Assembly: GCF_021347895.1 (NCBI RefSeq)
Contig: NC_067134.1
Coordinates: forward strand, 30,439,449 to 30,503,448
Direction: 5' to 3'
Length of the DNA stretch: 64,000 bases
Source of the DNA: Acanthochromis polyacanthus
Lineage: Eukaryota > Chordata > Actinopteri > Pomacentridae
The notes below the pieces were generated by a model. The model saw nothing but the letters and a program-made list of their open reading frames with translations. It was not told the DNA's origin and searched no databases. The translations under genes and the position numbers were made by a program. Position 1 is the first letter of the stretch. The number at the start of each line of letters is the position of its first letter. Below are positions 1 to 13,502 of the stretch, in pieces.

Positions 1-27
1 AACTCCTGTGGTACTAATTTCTGTTCT

Positions 28-1472
28 CCATCCATCCATCCATTTTCTTCCGCTTATCTGGGGCCGGGTCGTGGAGGCAGCAGGCCAAGCAGGTCGTTCC
101 AGACGTCCCTCCCCCCACCAACGCTTTCCAGCTCTCCCTGGAGGATCCCGAGGCGTTCCCAGGCCAGACGAGATATATAATCCCTCCAGCGAGTTCTGGG
201 TCTACCCCGGGGTCTCCTCCCAGACGGACGTGCTCGGAAAACCTCCAAAGGAAGTCTCCCTGGAGGCATCCAAATCAGATGGCCAAACCACCTCAACTGG
301 CTCCTTTCAATGCGAAGGAGCAGCGGCTCTACTCCGCGCTCCCTCCAGATGTCTGAGCTACTCACCCTATCTCTAAGGCTGAGTCCAGACACCCTACGGA
401 GGAAGCTCATTTCGGCCGCTTGTATCCGTTTCGGTCACTACACAAAGCTCATGACCATAGGTGAGGGTTGTAACGTAGATGGACTGGTAAATCGAGAGCT
501 TCGCGTTACGGCTCAGCGCCCTCTTCACCACGACGGTCCGGTACAACGTCCGCATTACTGCTGCCGCAGCACCAATCCGCTTGTCTATCTCTCGCTCCAT
601 TTTCCCATCACTCGTGAACAAGATCCAGAGATACTTGAACTCCTTCGCTTGGGGAAGCAACTCCCCCCCAACCCAGAGGGATCAATCCACCGGTTTCCGG
701 CAGAGAGCCATGGCCTCGGACTTGGAGGTGCTGATCTGCATCCCTGCTGCTTCAACTCGGCTGCAAACCGCTCCAGTGCGTGCTGGAGGTCAAGGTCGGA
801 GGATGCCGACAAAACCACATCATCTGCAAAAAGCAGAGATGCGATCCTGAGGGCCCCAAACCGGACACCCTCCCCACCACGACTGCGCCTTGAGATCCTG
901 TCCATGACAACCACAAACAGGATTGGAGACAAGGGGCAGCCTTGGCGGAGTCCAACACCCACTGGAAACGTGTCTGATTTAGTCCCGAGTATGCGGACAC
1001 AGCTCTCACTTGGGTCGAACAGGGACCGAACGGCTCGTAGCAACGAGCCCGGTACCCCATACTCCCGCAGTACCCCCCACAGTGCCCCTCGGGGGACACG
1101 GTCATAGGCCTTCTCCAGATCCACAAAACACATGTAGACTGGCAGGTCAAACTCCCATGACCCCCTCAGCAGCTCCACAAGGGTAAAGAGCTGGTCTGCT
1201 GTTCCATGACCGGGATGGAATCCGCATTGCTCCTCCTGAATCCGAGGTTCGACTATCAGTTGGAGCCTCTCTTCCAGCACCCTAGAGTAAACTTTCAAGG
1301 GGAGGCTGAGAAGTGTGACACCCCGGTAGTTGGCACACACTCTCCGGTCCCCCTTTTTGAAAATAGGGACCACCACCCCGGTTTGCCACTCCACAGGTAC
1401 TGTACCCAATGCCCACGTGACATTGTATAGACGTGTCAACCAAGACAGTCCAACAATGTCCAGAGCCTTCAA
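28..1472 (-). mobile_element. Rex3-type (RTE clade) LINE, 5'-truncated and frameshifted
   Basis: The minus strand encodes the reverse transcriptase part of a non-LTR retrotransposon. The longest open stretch (585-1472) begins within the RT and shows the NYRGVTLLSLP motif, a CFVDLEKAYDRVPR block, RQGCPLSP and the catalytic FADD box. The C-terminal part continues in two other frames (394-660 and 54-410), so at least two frameshifts have broken it. The 3' end is the short tandem CCAT run at 28-47, which read on the minus strand gives the GATG-type tail described for teleost Rex3. The endonuclease and the first part of the RT are missing, as expected from 5' truncation. The same 3' end occurs again at 5084. 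Rex3 is my assignment from tail and protein style; another RTE family is possible. Confidence 0.8.
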
Positions 1473-1473
1473 T

Positions 1474-1748
1474 AATAAATAAAAGTGGAGAAAGATGTAT
1501 TAAAAATCATTGATCTTGCTCTGGAAAAATCAACCACTGCAATGAAAATAAAAACTCAGTTAGACATTGATTACAGCACAAGATCTGTTCAAAGAATTTA
1601 GACCATGGAAGGGTTAAAATACACCAAAATGTGAGGAAGACCTCCTTTAACATCCAAGCAGAACATTTATGGAATTGAATAGGCTAAAAAATGTCGAATT
1701 TACAGAGTTAAATGTAATCTGGATCAACCTGGTGGGTTTAAATTCTTG
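1474..1748 (+). repeat. Long-range inverted repeat, left copy
   Basis: This stretch reads as the reverse complement of 62707-62965 with only scattered differences. Both copies contain the same AAATCATTGATCTTGC block and the same CTAAAAAATGT block. It starts exactly where the Rex3 insertion stops. It has no coding potential that I can see, and its family is unknown to me. Confidence 0.8.
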
Positions 1749-1756
1749 AAGAAGTA

Positions 1757-1972
1757 CACTGATGGAGATGTCAGAGTCTGAAGCTGGGGCCTTATGCATG
1801 CACTGCAGAAGGAAACATAGGACAATTGAAACCATCACTCACATGCTCTATATCAAAGGTGAGTGCCTGTGCAGAAATGACATGATATTCAAATCAGGAC
1901 TTTTTCACGCGCTTATTATGAGATCATCAGTTAAACATCATCTTTTCTTATTTCATAGATTGCCACTGCAGA
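1757..1972 (+). repeat. tRNA-array unit flank, first copy
   Basis: This segment, which begins near GATGTCAGAGTCTGAAGC and runs to TTTCATAGATTGCCACTGC, is alignable along its whole length with 3088-3300 in the same orientation. It lies immediately 3' of the tRNA-Ser gene in minus-strand terms. It therefore marks a duplicated unit that carries tRNA genes. Confidence 0.75.
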
Positions 1973-1982
1973 AAGAGTCGAA

Positions 1983-2064
1983 CGTTGTCAGCAGGATTTG
2001 AACCTGCGCAGGGAGAACTCAATAGATTTCGAGTCCATCGCCTTAACCACTCGGCCATGACAAC
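1983..2064 (-). tRNA. tRNA-Ser (anticodon CGA)
   Basis: Read on the minus strand this is an 82-base type II tRNA. The seven-base acceptor stem GTTGTCA pairs perfectly with TGACAAC (2064-2058 with 1990-1984). The A box reads TGGCCGAGTGG and the T arm reads GCAGGTTCAAATCCTGC. The anticodon loop is CTCGAAA, which gives anticodon CGA for codon UCG, and a long variable arm follows as is usual for tRNA-Ser. The T loop has CAAAT rather than CGAAT, a small departure from the B-box consensus. No intron and no encoded CCA are present, as expected in a eukaryote. Confidence 0.9.
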
Positions 2065-2868
2065 TCCTGTGCTACTGCTTTCTGTTCTGTGTGATGAAAG
2101 CGCAAAATTTGGCTTCACATACAAACATCTGTCGTGTTCCCACCCTTGCTTTACGCATTTGTCTAATCACTTAAATATTGGAGCTCCGTCTCTCCCTGTT
2201 GCGCCGTGCAGCTCTCCTGAGGTCAGCAGAGTCTCTGCTCACCTGTTGGTGGAGGTTAAAGTTGGTGGGTACTGGAGGACAGGCTTGGTGGTCAGAAAAA
2301 TGCACACAACTTTTCATCCCCTATCATCTCCATTAAGTCCAGGGACACCAGGATCCAGAGCCCAGAGTCATGACCATTACACCATGGAACTTCCTCCACT
2401 GTCCTCCACCTCATCTTCTCATCTGACAGAGATCATCAAACACAGTACTAAGTTATAACACAACAACAGAACAAAATAAAGTTAGTTTACCCTGTATAAT
2501 TCCAGTGCACCAAAGGACAATCTGAAATCAATACCAGCAGTTCAAAATATAATACAGGCTATAAACAACAAAATGACTCTAGTCAAAGTCTGAAAAGAAA
2601 GTTATCAAAAAAAGACTGCAGACCATGGGAATGTGGAATCAATAGGCTCATCAATATCACTTTCCCATTATGTGGAAGTTGTTTCGAGAATGATTCAAGA
2701 TTTAGTTTCATTTTCATCAGGTTGTTTTGCTGTAGAAAATACTAAGATGTCTTGTGTCGTGACAGAGATCAGGGCTTCTGGCTGATGTTCATTTCCTCCC
2801 TTTTCTCTGCACCTACTTCTCTTATCCGTTTGAACTCCTGAGAGCACACAAAAACAGTCCATTTCATA

Positions 2869-2940
2869 GCGATGGTGGTATAGTGGTGAGCATAGCTGCC
2901 TTCCAAGCAGTTGACCTGGGTTTGATTCCCGGCCATTGCA
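2869..2940 (+). tRNA. tRNA-Gly (anticodon TCC)
   Basis: This is a 72-base tRNA. The acceptor arm GCGATGG pairs with CCATTGC through one G-U pair. The A box reads TGGTATAGTGG, the anticodon stem-loop is CTGCC-TTCCAAG-type with anticodon TCC, and the T arm reads CCTGGGTTTGATTCCCGG. Its discriminator base is A. The T loop has TTTGATT in place of TTCGATT, so the B box is slightly off consensus. It lies on the opposite strand from the neighbouring tRNA-Ser. Confidence 0.88.
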
Positions 2941-3087
2941 TGTGTGCTGGTCATGAAGTGTTGTGTGCTTAGTGTTTGTGATGGTTTAACTGACACAACT
3001 AAACACTTTGTCACAGAATGTGAAAAGTATCATATTCTGTAATGTTTCTGTTTCTCAGTCTGAAGGTTGAGCTTTGTGCCTTGGAGA

Positions 3088-3300
3088 AAGAAACTGATGG
3101 GCATGTCATAGTCTGAAGCTGGGGCCTCAAACATGCACTGTAGAAGGAAATGTATAACAATTGAAGCCATCACTCTCATCCTGTACATAGAAGGTGAATG
3201 ACTTAGCAGAACTGACATAATATTCAGACTTGCTCATAATAAGATCATCAGTCAAATATCATCATCTCTTCTAGTTTCATAGATGGCCAGGATTAACTGT
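3088..3300 (+). repeat. tRNA-array unit flank, second copy
   Basis: This is the direct repeat of 1757-1972. It shares the TCTGAAGCTGGGGCCT core and the AGATCATCAGT block. The Tc1 element at 3322 inserted just after it, separating this flank from the tRNA-Ser pseudogene at about 4976. Confidence 0.75.
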
Positions 3301-3321
3301 TTGGAGGGGATTTTCAACCTA

Positions 3322-3534
3322 CACACGTGGACAAAATTGTTGGTACCCCTCAGTTAAAGAAGGAAAAACCCACAATTCTCACTGAAATCACTTGAAACTC
3401 ACAAAAGTAACAATAAATAAAAATTTATTGAAAATTAAATAATCGAAAACAGCCATTACTTTTGAATTGTTGATTAACATAATTATTTTAAAATACAAAC
3501 TAATGAAACAGGCCTGGACAAAAATGATGGTACC
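3322..3534 (+). repeat. Tc1 left terminal inverted repeat
   Basis: It begins CACACGTGGACAAAATTG and ends at the inner GGTACC. Its reverse complement matches the right repeat with only scattered mismatches and single-base changes. Confidence 0.93.
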
Positions 3535-3600
3535 TCTATAAAAGATTGAAAACTATTTGACCAGAGTGACATGATTAACTCAGGTGTGTCATTTAATTGA

Positions 3601-4737
<1,137 letters not shown>

Positions 4738-4743
4738 GTTATG

Positions 4744-4956
4744 GGTACCATCATTTTTGTCCAGCCCTATTTCATTAGTTTGTTTTTTTAAATAATTATG
4801 TTAATCAACAATTCAAAAGTGATGGCTGATTTTGATTATTTAATTTTCAATAAATTTTTATTTATTGTTACTTTTGTGAGTTTCAAGTGATTTCAGTGAG
4901 AATTGTGGGTTTTTCCTTCTTTAACTGAGGGGTACCAACAATTTTGTCCACGTGTG
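4744..4956 (-). repeat. Tc1 right terminal inverted repeat
   Basis: It starts with the inner GGTACC seven bases after the transposase stop codon and ends in CCACGTGTG before the TA target duplicate. Confidence 0.93.
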
Positions 4957-4975
4957 TATGTCTTACTGCCACAGC

Positions 4976-5063
4976 AGAAAACAGTTCAGTGTTTTCAAAC
5001 CTGCATGGGAAGACCCCAGTGAATTTCTAGTCCATCACCTTAACCACTTGGCCACGAGAACTC
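4976..5063 (-). pseudogene. tRNA-Ser (AGA-like) pseudogene
   Basis: On the minus strand the 5' half resembles a serine tRNA, with TGGCCAAGTGGTTAAGG and an anticodon loop CTAGAAA that would give anticodon AGA. The variable arm is recognisable. The T arm is broken: GCAGGTTTGAAAACACTG can no longer pair, and the acceptor 3' strand is lost. The flank AACTCCTGTGGT on its 5' side is shared with position 1 and with the intact tRNA-Ser at 1983, so this is a decayed copy of the same unit. Confidence 0.75.
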
Positions 5064-5083
5064 CTGTGGTGCTAATTTCTGTT

Positions 5084-5158
5084 CTCCATCTATCCATCCA
5101 TTTTCTTCCACTTATCCGGGGCCGGGTCACTGAGGCAGCAGGCGAAGCAGGTCGTTCC
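5084..5158 (-). mobile_element. Rex3 3'-end remnant
   Basis: This is the same Rex3 terminus and the same host junction (CTAATTTCTGTTCTCCAT) as at position 1-110, ending abruptly after GCAGGTCGTTCC. The identical junction indicates one insertion that was copied with the tRNA unit and later deleted here. Confidence 0.7.
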
Positions 5159-8100
5159 CACACCGCTGTGCGCAGCGCACACACTGCACACCCAAAGTCA
5201 GCTGATCTCATGTGATGCAGATTTGCTCCTTGATCAAGTGACATTTGTCCGGATTTTTGGCACGAGCGGCGTCGGATCAGCACCGCAGCTGGATGGCCCG
5301 ATTTACATACCCAGCGCAGCTGATACTCACAAGAATAACTTACTAAAATTATATGCACTCCTGTTATTAAGTCCAGTTCAGTCTGTTCATGTTAACCGTT
5401 TCAAACTAACGTTAATAGGTGTGCTGCAACTTAAATAACAAGCTTGAAATTTACCTGTCCCATTGTCCCCTTTATTATTTTTTCTCTACTGTAAATCTTC
5501 TGTCTAAGAATAAATCTGAGGCTGCTGTTCTTTTTTTTTTTTGTCTGCGAATCCGCTCAAAAATGACACCAACCAACCATGGCGTCATTACTTAAGCTTC
5601 ATGCAATTTTTTTCTTCTTTGTGACTGTGACCATCACCTGCCCTCATGGCAAATTAACCTATCATGTTTATTTCAAGCTGTTTCCTACATTATGCCATTG
5701 AGGGCTGTGCACACCCAAGTGAAACATAAAACAAACACAGGACAGACAGAAAGGTGAGGCATAGACAGTGTTCTGAGAGAAAAGGTGCATTCTATTTATT
5801 TGTGCTCTTTAATTCTCTGAGGCTGCTGTTCTGAGAATGAGCTACTAAAGCTTTTTCTGAATAAATCAATAAAGATCCATTTATGGAAAGATGTGATGAA
5901 GGCAGTTTTGTCTTTAATTATATTCAACAATATAACATATTTGACCACTTTTAGTTGATTATTCTAACTTTAACAGACTAAAGTTAAGGCTATATACTTA
6001 ATTTCTAGTAAGTGGCCCAGCCCCTCCTATATTTTTATGTATGTGGCCCTTAGTGAAAAAAGTTTGGACACCCCTGGGGTAAGGACAGGAGGAGGAGGAG
6101 AACATGAGGGGGATGGGTATTTGACTTGGGAGAGCTGAATTTGGAAGTGGGTGTGAGCATTTACATAAATGGCTAATCTAAGTTTACTTTACCTCCATTT
6201 TCAATCCATAGAAACATACCGTGGAGCTGTCTGGCAAATGTTGCTCCAAATGTCAACCACTTCTTCTCCCTGTCAAGAACTGCTGCTAATGCTTTGACCG
6301 GCATGGCACAGAAATTCCTAGATTTAACTTACCAAGACAAAGTGACCTGCACAACAGACTTGGACATTGGATTATAGCAGCGTTTTAGAGGTCACATGAT
6401 CTGCTTGGATCTAGGATCACGTAAAGACTTTTCTTCTAGTCACCTCTTGCTGGCAGGGCTGGGCAGCTGCTGGGAGGTCCAACTAGGACATGTTGCAAGT
6501 TTGGTGGTGGGACGAGTGATTGCATGTGGCTTATCTAAGCTCACACACTCATACATGCAGCCACACACACCTACTTAGCATTTGTTCAGTGGATCATGGA
6601 TCAACAAGCACAACAGGTTTGAGAGTTTTGCAATGAGTGCTGGAAGTGAAAAATTTGTTTTGAGGGCTTGTTGTGTTGTTGTGCATCAGTCAAAATACAA
6701 TAGGTTTATAAATGTATTTTAAAAAAAAGAAAGAAATCAATGGTAAACAGTACAACACATTTTAAGGACTTATTAAAAAGGATTCACTGGATAAATGGAA
6801 TAGAAAAAATGACTTTAAATTAAGTGAATAAATGTAGACACAAGCTTCTTTAGAGTAAATCAGGCAGTTAGCAGTTCTAAAGCAGTAACAAGATTAAAAG
6901 CATGAACATTAATGTCCCAGAATGATGTGTTAGTGGTGTAATATAATACAACATTGTGCACCAACACAAAGCTTTCACTAAATGTTCATTTTATAAATGT
7001 TTATAGTGTAGTACTGCATTGTATAGCTCTGTCTGGGAAAAATTAGCATGTTAAAGATAAATGAAGTAGAAGAACATGAACTAAAATTAAATGAAGTTTT
7101 TTTTCTCTACTGTAAAGTTTAATTGTTTCAAACTGGATCCTGAAGCAACATTCGCTCATCTTGTGTGCACTTCTGCTGTATTTACAGCTAAATGACAATA
7201 AAGCTTGATTTAATTTGATTTTGATTTGAATAAAAGCGCAAACATGTTTCATAAAGGTAAATAAGGTATAACGGTATAAGGCAACTTAGGCCAGATTTGA
7301 ATAGAAGTGATCCCTTAAAAACACACTACAAGTCCATCTTCTACAGGGGATCAGTTCTGACATAAACCACTGATCAAACATTGCCCACTGTGCTGCACAG
7401 CACACTAGCAGAGGTCCAAAGTTAGACTCATTCAAAGGGCTGCACTGATTCTATATCTGTCACTTGTATCGATTTTACTGCTGATTATCTGTCAAACACG
7501 TCTACCACCTCCAAGCTATCATGCTCATGTGATTTTGTCAATCCTTTTGAGTAACTCTGATGTTTGCAACCCCAGCCCCTGCCGTTGTGCTAATTCAAAC
7601 AATTTCAAGGACAAAGGATGGGAGCCTCTTGTATCACACAAGCAGCAGTGCAACGGATACGGTGCCAGAGGGGCACAGTTGTCGAGGATTAGCGGCCGTC
7701 ACAGGCGCAGATGGATGTATCACCTCCCAGCACCGCTGATGAGTGCCTGAGTAGGACAACTGCCCCAAATGAGCTTTAAGCAGAACTTTAGATGCAGTCA
7801 AAAGATTTGAAGTGAAATAAGGAACCAACCAGAGCATGTTGGGAGGATGAGGGACAACAAAGAGAAGAGGGTCGCTTTCTGATTGACCTGTTGCTCTGCA
7901 CAAACCTGTGGCTCAGCACATGCATGATGCAGATTTAGCCCCTGAACAACCACTTTAGCTCATAATGCTGGTTTTCAATAATAACTATGGTGAAGACTGG
8001 AAGTTTTTGCACTATTTGTGGTTTTCATATTAGCCAATATTCCATATACTGAAAAAATACATTTTTAAAAAACTTTTTTAAAAACTGCAATAGTTAATCA

Positions 8101-10727
8101 TTTTACAGAATTACAAATAATAACTAGGAAAAATCCCAGATTTATTTTTAAAATTCACATATTAACTGTGAAAAACAGGCTGCGCAAAATGTCCACATCA
8201 AAAGTCTGTTTTTTTTAAATTGTGATTTGTCCTTTTATAACATTTGGCTGTAAAATAGTACCTACTGAATTAAATGATTGAAATCAACAAAACACACAAA
8301 AACTACAAAACAAAACAACATTTTAAAGATATCCAAATCCTAAAAATGTAACATTTTATTATCTTACACAATTTTTAAATTGTAAAATAAAAACATTCTA
8401 CATATTCTAAAACTGTTTTACATAACTTCACTTTTTTTGTTAAACTACCAATAATTTCCAGTAAAATCCTAGAAAAAAGTATTAATTTACATGTTGATTG
8501 TAAAGAGAAACACACAAAAAATTATATTTTATACAAATAATAATTTATTATTATATAATGTGTGAATGTAAAAATGCACTTTTATTTCAAACTAAAAAAT
8601 TACAGATATTTGCTGTTATTTTACTTTAAAAAAACATACAGATTTTAAAGTTTTTTAACTGAACTTTTAAAACTATCACCTTAATGTAATACATGAAGTG
8701 ATTCAAACAGAACATTAACATTGTGCCTTCTGTGCGTCCATACTATAGAACTAGCTGTCCCTCAAACACTGAATCTTGTGACTAGTTAGTCTTATTTATA
8801 GGGGAAAAAACCTTCCCAACACCCAGGTCTTTTCACATTCCTGAGAGGAACCCACCCCCTTTCTAAAACAGAGAGATCTTATGGTGACAAATCTTCAAAC
8901 CAACTTCCTCCTCTTCCTTTCAGCTGCAGTAATGGCCCAGTGAACTGGATTCTCTCTGTCCTGACTCACATCCTCTGTGCCATAACATTTATGCTGCCTA
9001 TTCAGAAGCTACATGAATCACAGCAGGCACCAGCTCAGCTCATCACATCCTGACTAATAGTCTGAATATTAGTCTGGGATGATGTGATATCAGAAACCAT
9101 ATCTTACTGGAAAGCCACCACATGTACACACTGCTGTTTACAATGTTCATTCGCGTCAACTTTGGCGCTGCTTGAGCACGAATCTGGTTAAGAATCTGAC
9201 AAACGGAGGCGTTGACAGTCGATGTCTCATCCACGCTTTTAAGGCCTTGTTGTTCTCTCTGCAGCCAGGCCATACTTATCTCACACAAGAAACTGTATGT
9301 GAGCAGAAACAATAGGCTTGACTGAGTGCATTCCCACCAAGGTGTTAGGTTACATGGGCCTGGTCTATTTAAAAGATGACATCAGCAAGAAGGGACTTTG
9401 CAGCATTATCTTTGTCACTCAGCTTTTGAGAAATGGCACATCAGTCACCAATTCATGAATTTCTGGCATGACGTTGCGATATCAGGAAATAACCCGAGGC
9501 CACTGCAGGATAATACTGAGATTACATTTATTACAAATGCTAATAAAAATCCACACCTAATCAATTCTCACTGTGAAATGATTTAAAGTGTCCCATCCAG
9601 ACTGTGGAAACTTCACAGCAGACGGTGAAAACGAAGCATTTCATTTACATGTGAAGAAATAAATCTCATCCATAAGTGATTGTACATTCATTCACCGGCT
9701 CACACACCACCTACTGGATTTTTAAAAAGCCACAATAATGCAATTAGCCTAACAAAGAAAATGGTAATCCACGAGTCAGTGTGACTGCATGGGTGGGATG
9801 CATCTGAAACGACCTGAGAATGACTCTGAGGAATTTTCACACCAAAAAGCTCCAGGAGAGCCAGACTGAAACAGCAGCCTATAATCTGTGGGTAGTGCAA
9901 CTGAAACAACAACAGCAAGAAAAAAAAAAACAAAACATGCATTCAAAAGCAGGCATTTCTCCCAGGCTGCTTCCTGTGTTGCAGGTTTAGATGTAAATTA
10001 TTTAATGCAAAATGCAGCCCATTAATTAAATGGTGCAAAGAACTGCAAAGCTGTCATTCACACAGTCTGGATTTACAGATATCGGTAACAGTATGATACA
10101 TTATCAGACCAGCAGCAGATTCATAGCTGGGGGTGGATGCACAGATGCTATAAAGCAGATGTCCACAGTCCTCAACACATTCCAGGCAGCCTATAAAAAC
10201 AAGGAGCAGAGCCCCGTCTCTGACTGTCTGCAGCAGTCACAGAGCTTCATAGAAACATTTAGTGTTATAACCTGATGATCCCAGCGATGCTTCCCTCCCT
10301 CCCCTTCCACTGTCTCTGCAACAAGCACAGCAATCTGATCTCCAGCTAAGCCCTGTTTTTGGGAAGCACTCTGCATGTTTGGCCGAGGTGTGGGTCCTCG
10401 TCTGAAAACGTTCCATGACGGTGGAAGTTTCAGGCCACGTCTCCGTGTCTCTCTGCTGTCCACTGTGCTCGACTCCCTGCTAAATTCATCAGCCATTGTT
10501 TTCTCTGCACAGGCATTTATGATGTCACTGCAAACATAAGCTTTGTCCTCAGATGAAGGATCAGCCAGGGTTCTTTGCCTTATGGGGTCAAACAAACAGC
10601 AAATATGGACAGAGGATGACCTGGATCATGGGGTTGGGTGGACATTATGGTGGCAGTAAGAGAGCTTCATTTAAAGAGAAACAAAGAGCATCAACAGGGA
10701 TGTAGGCAACATTTAATCATCTTTACA
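5159..10727. other. Gene-free stretch with repeat debris
   Basis: No open frame here looks like a protein. The DNA is AT-rich, most strongly at 8040-8700, where blocks with TTTTACAG and ATTAACTGTGAAA motifs recur in the style of a decayed fish repeat. A hAT-like end lies at 5990-6076. The remaining short open frames lack motifs and plausible splice borders. Confidence 0.6.
5990..6076 (-). mobile_element. hAT-like transposon terminus
   Basis: Read on the minus strand it begins CAGGGGTGTCCAAACTTTTT, a common start of hAT (Charlie-like) elements in vertebrates. I could not find the partner end or a target duplication, so the extent is unknown. Confidence 0.4.
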
Positions 10728-11248
10728 TTAACCCTCCTGTTGTCTTCATTTACGGGCATCAAATGTCTGAAAAAATTCTGCAAAAAAATCTCACAAATTT
10801 CTGAAAATTTGCGAAATATTCAGTAAGAAAATTCCAATAATTCCTTAAAAATTCCCCTTAAAAGTTTTATTTAAAAAATCCTCCAAATTTGGCAAGAAAA
10901 TTCTTGTCAATATTTCTAAAAAATTATTAAAAATCTTCCAAAAATCCTAAAATTATCTAAAGTGATTACCTGTATATCAGTAAAACTTCTATTGTCTTCA
11001 AGAGCATTTACCAAAAAAATCAACTAAAATCCAGTGAAATTCGCTGGATTTTGGTTGATTTTTTTGGTGAATGTTCTTTAGAAATATTTGTTTTAACATT
11101 TCTTTTATTCCACCAAAAAATGCTCAAAAATTTCCCAAAAATGTTGAACATGTGGACACCAGAAGTTTCACGATGAAAATATATTTTTCCCCCACATTTC
11201 CAAACTTTAAATCGGGCCAATTTGACCCGCAGGATGACACAAGGTTAA
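10728..11248. mobile_element. piggyBac-like MITE with TTAA ends
   Basis: The 521-base element is bounded by TTAA at both ends (10728-10731 and 11245-11248). After TTAA come CCCTCCTGTTGTC on the left and, inverted, CCTTGTGTCATCCTG on the right; these are short imperfect inverted ends. TTAA targets are the hallmark of piggyBac. There is no transposase. The interior is made of A-rich repeats and a near-perfect palindrome at 11000-11080. Confidence 0.65.
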
Positions 11249-13502
11249 AAAAACTGAAGTCACTGCTTTTGTTAGAAATGCTAACAGTGAAAAGCACAAC
11301 TTCAATCTTATCTTCTCTCTCTTCTCCTCTCCATTCCTGAGAAACACCACAGCATATCAAAGTGAGAACAAGAACATTTCCTGGGTCTGCCACTGATTGA
11401 CTCCATCGGTGTTGTGAATCCTCAGCAGTGACGAAAAGGACGGACACAATTAAGAAACTACAAATGAACCTAAAACAAAACTGATGAAATTAGTAGCCTT
11501 GTTTGGTCGCTTGAGAAAAAAAATCTCACACAGTGCATTAAGTGAAATTTTGTGGGGACAAATACGAATAAAAGATGTTAATGATGCTCTTTAAAAAACA
11601 GAGTAGGCTACTTTTTACAAAATATGATTTTTTAACTGTCCCACATCCAACAAGCGCTTTATTTTTCCCCTGTTGTATAAGAATGAATGTGGCAGCTGTA
11701 TGTGTGTGCATTAAGCACTCTGAAAGCAAAGAAGGTAAACAAAGACTGAAGCACATACACATGCATGTGCACACACACACACACACATACAACAATGGCT
11801 TGTATGTGTAAAGATCAGATTTCCATCATGTTTTTTTTTTAGGATGAGGCATGTGTGAACAAAGAACATATTTTGTTTGCTCATAGCCATCTGTTGAAAC
11901 CAGAGGAATTTCTACAATTGTAAATAGGTTTGTTTGACCAGGCAGCTGCTTCAACTGGGACGATATTCACACCAAAAACAACACATAAGTATTATTTTTC
12001 AGAATCAGCGTGTAAATCGTGAATCCTACTCGGCGCTTGCAACAAGTATTTGTCTTTCTAAATGTCCAAAAAGTAAAAAGAGCTGCTCATCTGCATTGCA
12101 TTTGTAAATAGATTCACTACTCCAGCTAAATTCTGAAATGCTTAAGAACAGTCCCTCTGTAATAGCAGGCTGATGAAACAAATGTCCAACTATACAAAAA
12201 CTGACTGTCCTGCTCTGCAAACTCTGAGAATGCCGAGCGAGAACACACAAAGCAACATGCTGACGTGTGAGAATGATCAGGGGTTGTCACAAAACCGAGC
12301 ATAAAAAAACAAATCCAGTATCTGTGCAGAGCCAAACCTGATGGCCCGACACTTAGCTGCTGCTCCCAACTCAACTTGCATCCCACTAAATATGTAAATA
12401 AAGGAAACAACTGAGGGATTGTTGCCCCCTTCAATGCATGGCACCATGTGCATGGCCAAAACCATGCAAACATTCATTTGTTTAGGGTTAGTGGCACAGA
12501 AACAAGAGCGGGAAAACAACGGCTAAATGTTTGTCGCTGAATCACAAAAGCTGATAGCTGGTTATTTGCACTCACAAGATCACAATCAGTGCTCCACCGC
12601 TAAATAGTGAAACCCACATTGTCATAAAGGAATAAAGGACATTATTATAAAAGCCAATGGCTCTGTGCTGAAGAACAGGAGATACCGTAGCATTCTTTTG
12701 TCCACTGAAGGACTTTTATGGGCTTCGGTTCTCTCACTCCAGTTATGCCTGATGGCTCAAAATTATACTTGTTTTCCTGCCCCCTGAGGACTGGTCTTAA
12801 ACTCTGCTTTCAATCTTGAAGAAACAACAAAACAGCTGTCAGAGTAATGCTTCCTGACAAGCCAAGATAGACAAAAAAGGAGACAAAACAACACCCTAAA
12901 CACTGAAATACCAAAAGAAAACCACAGAATAGTGACAGAGCTTTCAGAAAGTGTGGAAAAACTCATTACTACGATGTGAACGCCTTCAACTTGTGCATGA
13001 TTTCATTTTCAAAAATGTAATGTGAAACATAAAACCGCCCGCACAGGCAAAGTAATCTTAGTTTGCCCAAAAGTCTATTGATTCCACTCTTAGACACTAC
13101 AATAGCTTAATAATGTCTCAGCAAATAATCACATTGCATTCAGAAAGGCAAATTAAGGTGTCTTTTTGTTACTTGGCTGAAAACGGCCGATCAAATCCCT
13201 CTATCATCTTGAATTTCTATCACACAGACGAAAAGAATTGAACAGAGACAAGATAAAAGCCTCCAGTGTACTGAGAAATCAAAACTCACTTAAGATGTCA
13301 ATAGTGTCACAGGGAAGGAAAAAAAGGAGAAGCAAGATGCTTGCATCGGGAAAACAAATCCATATCAATACTTTACCAATCAGTTCATTTCATGAAGGAA
13401 TTCAATGCCATTTACTGACGGGACAGCAAATTGTGGGGCATAAAGATAAAACCGAGGTCATACGCACAAGCAGTGGCGGACAGAAGCAACGGAGGAGATC
13501 TG
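11249..13502. other. Gene-free stretch
   Basis: I see no convincing gene or complete transposon here. A short CA run lies at 11768-11788. An open frame that starts at 13238 is continuous with the LINE ORF1 remnant that follows, but its first part (13238-13500) shows no recognisable motif. Confidence 0.55.

Noticed and set aside
310..1107. 265-residue open frame on the plus strand
   Set aside because: It is the shadow of the Rex3 reverse transcriptase on the opposite strand, where the RT motifs are plain.
10191..10595. 134-residue open frame on the minus strand
   Set aside because: No recognisable motif, no splice partner, and a composition like non-coding DNA.
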